Assembly (NCBI GenBank): GCA_027972325.1
Contig: JAPMOS010000224.1
Coordinates: forward strand, 1 to 46,719
Direction of reading: 5' to 3'
DNA length: 46,719 nucleotides
Source of the DNA: Paratrimastix pyriformis
Lineage: Eukaryota > Preaxostyla > Paratrimastigidae
Below the pieces are notes generated by a model, which searched no databases, had not been told where the DNA came from, and saw only the letters and a list, made by a program, of their open reading frames with translations. Position numbers and translations under genes: made by a program. Position 1 is the first letter of the stretch. Every line of letters begins with the position of its first letter. Of this stretch, positions 38,530 through 46,719 are shown piece by piece.

Positions 38530-41501
38530 ATGAAAAAAATTTTATCTCACACTACTATAGACATGACAACTAAAACCGCAAATCCATTTGTTGCATTTGA
38601 TGGACTCTCAGATGAAGAGGCGAAGAAGTTGTTCGAAGAATACATAAATAAACGTCAGGCAACGTCACCAAAACAGGAAAAGAAGGAAAAGAAAGAAAAG
38701 AAAGAAGTGAAGATTGCACAAGAAGAAGTTATTGATGTAGATGCCTTATCAACAAAAGGAGCAGAAAACGTCGAAGATGAGTTTGGAAAAATAGCACAAT
38801 ATGAAGTGGTAGAATGCAAGAAAGCCATGAAAGGCTTTATGAAGAACTATTCGATTATGAACCATGGAAAGATCGAGGCAACTGACTACAAGCAAAGTGT
38901 TGAGAGATGTTTTGTGGACACTGAAGGAATGATAAAAAAGATATTATATGAAGAGATGAAGGGAGGACAGTTCAAACTGAACATCGTGTTGAAATGTCAG
39001 TTCACCAAAGAAGACAAGTCAATGTATGGACACTTTTCGTCGGGCAGCATTCGAATTCTCGGTAAGAAAGACATTGAAGAAGGAATTGGGAATGCAGTGT
39101 CGAGAATCCAAGAGCTCGTGGACAATTTTGTTAACAATGGAAGTGCATGGGTCCTAAAACGTATTGAGAATGTGTTTTTGAATGTAGCCTCATACAAGCC
39201 AATGCGTGGAAGCAGTTACATTGAATTACCAGAGGTATTGAACCAGAAGAAAGCATTGATAAATATTCAGAATGATGACAATGAGTGTTTTAAATGGAGT
39301 GTTTTAGCAACATTGCATCCAGTTGATGTGCATCCGGAGAGAGTGAAGCAATACATGAAGTATGACAATGAGCTCGACTTTAAGGGCATTCATTTTCCAA
39401 TGGAAATTGACAGTATACCACGATTTGAAGCTAAAAATAACATAGCCATCAATGTGATCGAGCATCATATCACAACAAAAAGGTTAAGAAGGAGAAGAAG
39501 ACATCAGTTGTCTTCAATCCATTGTATGTCTCACCAATTTGGAATACGGCTAAAACAGTAGTCAATATGCTACGTATAACAGAGCTCGATGAGAATACAG
39601 AGGTGATGAAAGGAGAAGGATGTGAGAAGACAGAAACCAACTCACATTATGTGTTGATTAAAGATTTGTCTCGTCTCTTAAGTTCAAGCCAGAACAGTCA
39701 CAATGGAAAAAGTATTTTTGTCTGAACTGTATGCATGGATTTTGGAATGAAAGCCTGTTGCAAAGGCATAAACCAGTGTGCTATGAGCATGAATGTTGTC
39801 AAGCATGGTTACCAATAGAAGAAGATGCTCATGTTGAATTCAAGCATATATCAAAATCAGTGAAGCAACCTTTTGCGATTTATGCAGATTTCGAAGCACT
39901 CACAACACCAATTGATGATGATGACGATGAGAAAAAATAAAAGCAGCATATCAGCACCATAATGTGTGTTCATATGCATACAAAGTTGTCAGTAATTATC
40001 CAGAGTTTGAGAGACCAATACAATTGTATCGTGGTGAAGGAGCAGTTGAGCATTTCTTAAAATCCATCATCGAAGAGCGTAAAACGATACTGAAGATAGT
40101 CAAAAGGAACTGTGAGATGAACTTATCGAAGGAACAACAAAAGAGTTTGATAAAGCCACTGTGTGTCATATTTGTGGACGAGAGATTGAAGATGAATCAG
40201 ATAAAGTGAGAGACCATGATCATATTACGGGTGAATATCGAGGGGCAGCACATAATGGATGTAACTTATTATTCGGTCTGAAGAATTACAAGGTACCAGT
40301 TTTCTTTCACAATCTAAAGGGTTATGATTCTCACCTCTTAATGCAAGAAATAGGGAACTTTAGTGAGAAAATTACATGCTTAGCATTGACTGAAGAGAAG
40401 TATCTGTCGTTCTCGATGGATGGAAATATAGAGTTCAAAGACAGTTTTGCATTCATGACAGAATCATTGGATAAATTATCAGAGAACTTAGGGAAGAACA
40501 ACTACGATGATTTTATCAGAACAAAAGCAGATTGGGAAGGAATCAGTGAAGAGAACCTGAAACTTTTATGCCAGAAGGGTGTTTATCCATATGACTATTT
40601 GAACACAATGGAGAAGTTCGATGAGACTGAATTGCCACCAAAGGAAGCATTTTACAGTAAACTAAACGATAAAGCCATATCTGATGAAGATTATGCACAT
40701 GCACAGACAGTATGGAACACATTTGAATGTGAAACGTTAGGTGATTATCATGACATATACCTGAAAACTGATGTGTTACTATTAGCAGATGTCTTCGAAA
40801 AGTTTCGTAGCATGTGTATAAAAAATTACGGGCTCGATCCGGTATGTTACGTGTCATTACCAGCAATGTCATGGGATGCGGCACTGAAGCGTTCGAAGGT
40901 GGAGTTAGACTTATTTAATGACACACAAATGGACATGCATTTGTTTATTGAGAAGGGTATTCGAGGAGGGATTTCAATGATAACGAACAGATATTGTCAA
41001 GCCAACAACAAGTACATGAAGACATACAACAAAGAGGGCAAAACGGTGTACATTCTGTATCTCGATGCTAACAACCTTTACGGCAAAGCAATGAGTTATA
41101 GACTACCAACGACTGATTTTCAATGGGAAAAGAACGTAAGCAAGTTCACGAAGAGCAAGATAATGTCATTAGACAAGAATGGAGAAAGAGGCTACATATT
41201 AGAAGTGGATTTATCATATCCAAAAGAACTACATGACATGCACAATGATTATCCATTAGCACCATGCAAGAAGGTTGTAGAAGATGAAAAGTTATCTGAA
41301 TACCAGAAGTTGTTGAAGACGAATTTAAGCCTAAAGCAGGCAAAAGTTGAGAAGTTGATTTGTGATTTTGAAGACAAGACTGATTATGTTGTGCATTATC
41401 GTGCACTCCAGCTATATTTGAGTTTAGGAATGGAACTGAAAGCAGTCAAAAGAGTGATGAGTTTTAAACAAGATGATTGGTTAGGGACTGTGGGTTGTTA
41501 A
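38530..41501 (+). pseudogene. Polinton-like family B DNA polymerase, unit 1 (broken)
   Basis: Recognisable N-terminal region of protein-primed polymerases (GSAWVLKRIENVFLNVASY, GSSYIELPEVLNQKKALINI, FEAKNNIAINVIEHH). Next come the exonuclease motif with Asp-x-Glu in IYADFEAL, and a zinc/HNH-like insertion CHICGREIEDE...DHDHITGEYRGAAHNGCN. VFFHNLKGYDSHLLM (ExoII) and the palm motif A region ILYLDANNLYGKAMSY follow. A Lys-rich segment lies near residue 50. The GC-rich insert follows at 41502. Fossil gene with a few breaks. Confidence 0.88.
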
Positions 41502-42335
41502 GAGTGATGATGAAAGGGCTTGCGCCAGTGTCGGCAGATTCACGACTTCGGTTGTGATATTGAGAACCCCTGTGGCTTGGGGAAAAGGGCGTTGTACCCA
41601 ACCCTTCGGGCGTTGGTAAACCTCCACGACAACGGTAAAGGCTCTTCCCTCTCGTCAAGTCCGCCCCATCCACGAGAAGTCCGCCCCCTGAGATTGGGGG
41701 AGCGTGGTAGTCGAAGCACCGGCAACCCAGTTGCAGGTCGACGTAAGATCCCGAAGTCTCGTGAAGCAGGACCTGAGAAGGAAGAGAAAGCAAATTTTTG
41801 CCTTTTTTGATGCTGCTTTCGCTGGCTCCTTGTCTTTCTCTCAGAGAGGAAGCTGACAGTACATTCTTCTGAAGCTTCGAAAACCAATGAACATTCTTGG
41901 ATGCCCGTGACCTGACCTCTTCGGCCACAGCTGCCGAGGCTGACCCTGGGCCGACCTCAGCTGCCGACCCTGGCTGAGCTCGGCTGCCGACCTTGGCCGA
42001 CCTCCGGCCGACCCTGGGCCGACCTCAACTGCCGAGTTCGGCAACCTCCGACCCCGGCAGAGCCGTCGGCCAGGGTCGGTCAGGGTTGGCCGGGGTTGGC
42101 CGAGGTCGGCAGCCGAGGTCGGCCTGAGGTCGGCCGGGGTTGGCCGAGGTCGGCTGCCGGGGTCGGCCGAGGTCAGATTTCTCGCCGACCCTGGCCGACC
42201 TCACCTGACCTCAGGCCGACCTCAGGCTGACCTTGGCCGACCCTCGCCGACCTCGGCCGACCTCGGCGCCGACCTCGGCCGACCTCGGCCGACCTCGGCT
42301 GCCGACCTCGGCAGGAAAATTGTCCCGCCGTGTCA
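41502..42335. repeat. GC-rich insert with inverted-orientation minisatellite
   Basis: An 830-base GC-rich block inside AT-rich sequence. The first 400 bases (to about 41915) have no recognised gene. The rest is an array of short units based on GGCCGAGGTCGGC and its complement. Orientation switches: mostly GACCTC-type from 41925 to 42055, GAGGTC-type from 42060 to 42175, and GACCTC-type again to 42315. The strand can therefore fold on itself. It separates the polymerase remnant from an acidic ORF. Confidence 0.8.
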
Positions 42336-42493
42336 TCAGTATCAGTATTGGATTCAACTGAGGCATCATCATCATCATTGACACTTTGAGAATCTTCACT
42401 ATTTTCCTCATCTCCATAAGGTATAGATATTTCACTCGAGGAAGAGACAAAAGACTGCAAATCGTCATCAATTTCAGATCCACTGTCAGACAT
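42336..42493 (-). pseudogene. Acidic Ser/Asp-rich ORF start next to the minisatellite
   Basis: Minus strand from 42493: MSDSGSEIDDDLQSFVSS, then GDEENSEDSQSVNDDDDAS and SNTDTDDTAG, where it runs into the minisatellite. Highly acidic. Divergent from the ATPase gene, with 66 AT-rich bases between. I cannot assign it. It may be the start of another gene of the element. Confidence 0.5.
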
Positions 42494-42559
42494 ATTAGTT
42501 AACTAATATAGTTCACACACAAAATATTTTTTCTAAACAGATTATAGTTACAATTCAAA

Positions 42560-43402
42560 ATGTCGTCTGAATCAGTCAAGGAAATTTATAAGTGTCCTGA
42601 GTGTGGAAAAGAATATAAGAGTGAGAAGTGGCTTAAGAAGCATAAATGTGCTCCTCCAAAAGAGAAGAAAGAGATGAAAGAGAAGGTTATGAAGGAGAAG
42701 AAAGAGAAGAAATTGAAGAAGGTGGAAGTAGAAGAGCAGAAAGTTGAAGAAAATGAGCAAATTGAGCAGAAGCAAGTTGTTTTCATACCACCTGAAGTAA
42801 AAGAAGATGATGCAAGCATTGTCAAGGTAGGTAATGTCAAAATGCCTAAGTTCAGTTCATTAGAGATAGTGGACAGGTTCAAAAACAAGAAAGAACCATT
42901 CATTTCGCTACATTATGGCATGAAGGAAAGTGGCAAAACGACATCAGTTCTCTCAATTATAAAGCAGATACGAAGTGAGATTGACAAGATCTACCTATTT
43001 ACAGTTGCACAAGACAATAAAGACAGATATCAGAAAGAGTTAGGGAACATTCCAGATGACAGATGCTTTGGAGGCTTTGACGATGATGAGACACCATTAT
43101 TCATTGAGAAGCTCATCAAGTTCCAAGAGAAGACAAAAGGTAAAAAGTCAGTCTTATTGATATTCGACGATATCTTAGATGGCAACAACAAGTTACACCA
43201 AAGTAATATTTTAGGCAGTCTGTTTTGCAATCACAGAAGATACAACATCTCAGTCATTCTTACAACACAAATTCCAACAGGTATTTCACCAAGAACAAGG
43301 CAGAACACCAATTACTGTTTTGTTCATTACACCAAGAATGACTCAGTGAAAGACATGATTTATCATGATTATATGTCAGTAGTTATAAAAGGAGAGTTCT
43401 GA
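42560..43402 (+). CDS. A32-like packaging-type ATPase with N-terminal zinc finger
   Basis: 280 residues, open. Residues 10-32 are a C2HC-type zinc finger (YKCPECGKEYKSEKWLKKHKC), followed by a Lys/Glu-rich coiled-coil-like linker (30-75). The FtsK/HerA-type domain has Walker A in LHYGMKESGKTTSVLSII, Walker B in KSVLLIFDDILDGNN and a sensor-like SVILTTQIPTG. This is the Polinton and virus DNA-packaging ATPase family. The last codons (VIKGEF) lie in the first bases of unit 2, so the stop is supplied by the repeated sequence. Confidence 0.88.
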   Translation: MSSESVKEIYKCPECGKEYKSEKWLKKHKCAPPKEKKEMKEKVMKEKKEKKLKKVEVEEQKVEENEQIEQKQVVFIPPEVKEDDASIVKVGNVKMPKFSSLEIVDRFKNKKEPFISLHYGMKESGKTTSVLSIIKQIRSEIDKIYLFTVAQDNKDRYQKELGNIPDDRCFGGFDDDETPLFIEKLIKFQEKTKGKKSVLLIFDDILDGNNKLHQSNILGSLFCNHRRYNISVILTTQIPTGISPRTRQNTNYCFVHYTKNDSVKDMIYHDYMSVVIKGEF

Positions 43403-44434
43403 GACAATCGATTTTCACACACAATTTTTTACGCTTGCGTTGTTATTTGAGGCAAAAATCGATTTCTTCAGAACAAAATCTTTTTTTCTCATTATTTTTT
43501 ATTGAAAAGGAGCATTTTATTTTATCAGCTTTGAATGATTTAAGCATTAATTTTCTTGAGCTACAAACGTTATTTGAGGCAAAAATCGAATTCTTCAGAG
43601 CAAAATCTTTTTTCTCAATGTTTTTTAAGTAAAACGAGCATTTTATTTTAATCAGCTTGGAATGATTTAAGCATCAATTCATTCGAGCTACAAACGAAAT
43701 TAGAGGCAAAAAAGCGAATTCTCCATGCATTTTCAATTTTTTTTCCATTTTTTGTCCCAGAAATTATTTTGCCATTTTTGTCAAATCAAACAATTCAATC
43801 ATCTTAAGCATCAAACGAAAGAGAATTCAATCAGAAACAGCTTATCTCTTCATTCAAAATAAAATTGTGACAAAAGTGCTTTTCAAAAGTGATCATTAAA
43901 TAATGCATCAATCTTAAGTAAATAATGCATTCTTTTTGATTGAATCAGCTCAAATAATTGATTCTAAGAAAATGGAAAAGTATGACAAAATGATAAAACA
44001 ATATGAAATTTGATTTCAGCACCGAGCCCTTTAAAGCGAAAATTTACTCAGCTTTGACATGAATTGAAAGAGAAATCAATCAGATTTACCTTCTATTTCA
44101 AAGAGATAAAAAACAGCGTTTCATCATTTGAGCTCTAAGGCTAAAAAAGCAAAATTTTGATGAGCTACTGAGGCTAACTCAATGAAATAGTGAACGAGTG
44201 ATAGCAGTTGATTAACATGTAAAGGTATTTGAAGAAAAAATAATTATCTATAGTTAGTATATAGAGAATGAATTGTGATAAGCATCCAGTTAAGATTGAT
44301 AGGGCGCTATTTGAACTCCTACAGGAGTTGATTAAGCTTCATGGTGATGAATATTTCACTGTTACAATAACTAAGAAGAAAGGAGATGAGAGTGACGATT
44401 CCACAACAATAGTGTATGAAAATGAATATTTCCA

Positions 44435-45460
44435 TTAACGGAGCTTCATATCATGCATTATATTATCTGTGTCAATACCTTCTCGAGTCAGTCTTCGTTT
44501 GACGAGTCTTTTCTTCTTTGTGTCATCAATCTTCTTGACAGCTTTTTCAGTGCTCTCCTTCTCGATGATTTCACCAACCTTCTTCAACTCATATTGTTTG
44601 TAGTGTTTTTTCAACAGTTCTCCAGACTTCAGGTTCTTGAGAACATACTTTTTACCATCGAATGAGTCAATGATATAGACAGCGAGAGAATACTTTACTT
44701 CATCACCTTTAGCGAATGCATTGAGCTTTCGAACAGCACGAACATGGTCACCAATATTATAAATACGTTCTATTTGAGTGACTGATTGTTTGTTTGTATC
44801 ATGGTTGTTGAACACATTATAAGGTGTTGCTTTAATGGTTCTGTGGTAATCATTGTTGTAAGAAGATACCAAATCAGGAAGAACTTTAGTCCAATCGGAG
44901 TCACCAGAAGAGAGACGCCAACGTTGTAGTTTGAGAGCAATTGTACGATTGAATCGTTCAACAAGACTATTCTTATTGATTTCTTCAGGGTCACTGAAAT
45001 GAGCCACAACATGATTATCAGTCATCCATTTGACATATTGTTTAGCTTGGAATTCATTGTCACAGTTGATGTTTTCAGGAGTACCTTTAAGTCATCATGG
45101 AAGATACTTTTAATTGCTTTGAGAACCTCAGTGGGCTTTCTTGTTTTAAGTGGACGACAGGCAGCATAACGAGAGTACACATCAATAACACAGAGGATGT
45201 TCTCGAATCCAGTTCTCGTCTTAAAACGATCATAGATGATGATATCCATCTGAACACATGCGAGAGCAGTATGAGCCACAATCGTGTTGAACTTTTTGGG
45301 TTTCTATCTTCTTCATGATTTGATAATCAGGTCTCTTATTTAGCACGTTTTGGACAGCATCTAAGGTGATTTTTCACACTTTGAGTTTTCGATACAATTT
45401 AGGAGCAGAAACAAAGCCCGTTTTAGGATTGCTATAAGCATTTTGAATGGTCTTTTCCAT
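44435..45460 (-). pseudogene. Polinton-like integrase, unit 2 (broken)
   Basis: Same gene as 37426-38460, nearly identical, including the catalytic glutamate (NSLVERFNRTIAL). Fossil copy, broken. Confidence 0.92.
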
Positions 45461-45528
45461 TAGTATAATGAAGTTATAAAATTAAAAGTGACTTAGAGAA
45501 ACCTTAAATTTATAGATTAATAAATATT

Positions 45529-46719
45529 ATGAAAAAAATTTTATCTCACACTACTATAGACATGACAACTAAAACCGCAAATCCATTTGTTGCATTTGAT
45601 GGACTCTCAGATGAAGAGGCGAAGAAGTTGTTCGAAGAATACATAAATAAACGTCAGGCAACGTCACCAAAACAGGAAAAGAAGGAAAAGAAAGAAAAGA
45701 AAGAAGTGAAGATTGCACAAGAAGAAGTTATTGATGTAGATGCCTTATCAACAAAAGGAGCAGAAAACGTCGAAGATGAGTTTGGAAAATAGCACAATAT
45801 GAAGTGGTAGAATGCAAAAAGCTATGAAAGGTTTCATGAAGAACTATTCTATTATGAACCATGGAAGATCGAGGCAACTGACTACAAACAAAGTGTCGAG
45901 AGGTGTTTTGTGGACACTGAAGGAATGATAAAAAGATATTATATGAAGAGATGAAGGAGGACAGTTCAAACTGAACATCGTGTTGAAATGTCAGTTCACC
46001 AAAGAAGACAAGTCAATGTATGGACACTTTTCATCAGGCAGCATTCGAATTCTCGGTAAGAAAGACATTGAAGAAGGAATTGGGAATGCAGTGTCGAGAA
46101 TCCAAGAGCTCGTGGACAATTTTGTTAACAATGGAAGTGCATGGGTCCTAAACGTATTGAGAATGTGTTTTGAATGTAGCCTCATACAAGCCAATGCGTG
46201 GAAGCAGTTACATTGAATTACCAGAGGTATTGAACCAGAAGAAAGCATTGATAAATATTCAGAATGATGACAATGAGTGTTTTAAATGGAGTGTTTTAGC
46301 AACATTGCATCCAGTTGATGTGCATCCGAGAGAGTGAAGCAATACATGAAGTATGACAATGAGCTCGACTTAAGGGCATTCATTTTCCAATGGAAATTGA
46401 CAGTATACCACGATTTGAAGCTAAAAATAACATAGCCATCAATGTGATCGAGCATCATATCACAACAAAAAGGTTAAGAAGGAGAAGAAGCATCAGTTGT
46501 CTTCAATCCATTGTATGTCTCACCAATTTGGAATACGGCTAAAACAGTAGTCAATATGCTACGTATAACAGAGCTCGATGAGAATACAGAGGTGATGAAA
46601 GGAGAAGGATGTGAGAAGACAGAAACCAACTCACAATTATGTGTTGATTAAAGATTTGTCTCAGTCTCTTTTAAGTTCCAAGCCAGAAACAGTGAAGCAA
46701 CCTTTGCGATTTATGCAGA
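45529..46719 (+). pseudogene. Polinton-like DNA polymerase N-terminal region, unit 2 (broken, incomplete at window end)
   Basis: Corresponds to the first part of 38530-41501 (same start MKKILSHTTIDMTTKTANPF and Lys-rich segment). Fossil copy with several breaks; the window ends in it. Confidence 0.9.

Larger units (their letters stand above)
36369..43377. mobile_element. Polinton-like element, unit 1 (7,009 bp)
   Basis: AT-rich unit starting AGTAGTTATAAAAGG inside the methyltransferase gene and repeated from 43378. Order: 127-bp tandem repeats and AT-rich non-coding DNA, a 56-aa ORF (+), integrase (-), family B DNA polymerase (+), a GC-rich insert with minisatellite, an acidic ORF (-), and A32-like ATPase (+). 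Integrase plus protein-primed-type polymerase plus packaging-type ATPase is the Polinton/Maverick (and Tlr) set. Major and minor capsid and protease genes are not visible. Fossil with a handful of breaks. Confidence 0.88.
43378..46719. mobile_element. Polinton-like element, unit 2 (runs off the window)
   Basis: Direct repeat of 36369 onward, about 95-99% alike: 127-bp repeats, the 56-aa ORF (44268-44438), integrase (45460-44435, minus) and the start of the polymerase (45529-46719). It is in the same orientation as unit 1. More broken than unit 1, with roughly ten breaks. The high similarity means the duplication is recent. Confidence 0.92.

Noticed and set aside
41513-41928. A protein-coding gene on the minus strand of the GC-rich insert
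   Set aside because: Two overlapping frames are open, but neither has a recognisable domain. Composition and the neighbouring minisatellite suggest non-coding repeat DNA.
36369-43402. Inverted terminal repeats of the Polinton-like element
   Set aside because: I looked for the complement of 36369-36440 elsewhere in the AT-rich part and found only direct repetition at 43378. The true ends are not recognisable here.

Overview
The window is eukaryotic and almost entirely mobile DNA. The evidence is spliceosomal-type introns of about 55-90 nt, LINEs with target-site duplications, DIRS-type tyrosine-recombinase retroelements, a mariner-like foldback element and a Polinton-like element. Bases 1-36368 are GC-rich with much simple repeat; 36369-46719 is AT-rich apart from one GC-rich insert. 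A protist or alga-like genome fits, but I cannot name the organism.

Bases 1-36 kb form a nest of insertions whose borders can be read by comparing copies inside the window. The outermost layer is a stand-alone retroviral-type integrase gene (INT-A, minus strand, final codons at 3313-3343). Three elements sit in it: a 1.44-kb one-ORF element with a LINE-like tail (3344-4786, 10-bp duplication), the element DIRS-1 (4809-10174, no duplication) and the LINE copy LINE-2X (tail at 11067, 10-bp duplication). LINE-2X is split by DIRS-2 (11743-27414, no duplication) and by a mariner-like foldback element (28371-29283, TA duplication). DIRS-2 holds a full-length 9.28-kb LINE-1 (15828-25105, 12-bp duplication) and a 5'-truncated LINE-3 of another family (25981-27334). 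Both DIRS elements show the family's architecture: inverted terminal repeats plus an internal region complementary to both termini, which fixes their borders to the base.

Bases 30087-31859 carry two further integrase copies (INT-B, INT-C) and the 5' start of a LINE-2 insertion, inverted relative to their surroundings. The 10-bp duplication at 31538-31547 is the partner of the one at 11057-11066, which implies an inversion after LINE-2X inserted. Bases 31860-35345 are another LINE-2 copy (2Y) with internal deletions. It ends 12 bp from a small spliced gene for a putative amino-methyltransferase (35357-36368), whose 5' part is cut off by the AT-rich element.

Bases 36369-46719 are a Polinton-like element in head-to-tail duplication with a period of 7,009 bp. 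It carries an integrase, protein-primed-type family B DNA polymerase, an A32-like ATPase with an N-terminal zinc finger, and a conserved 56-aa ORF. No capsid or protease gene is visible.

The most novel signals are a ubiquitin-specific-protease-like (C19) domain upstream of the endonuclease of LINE-1, a methyltransferase-like C-terminal domain in the same LINE family, and a short one-ORF element that shares the LINE's 3' stem-loop and AGTAT(CA)n tail.
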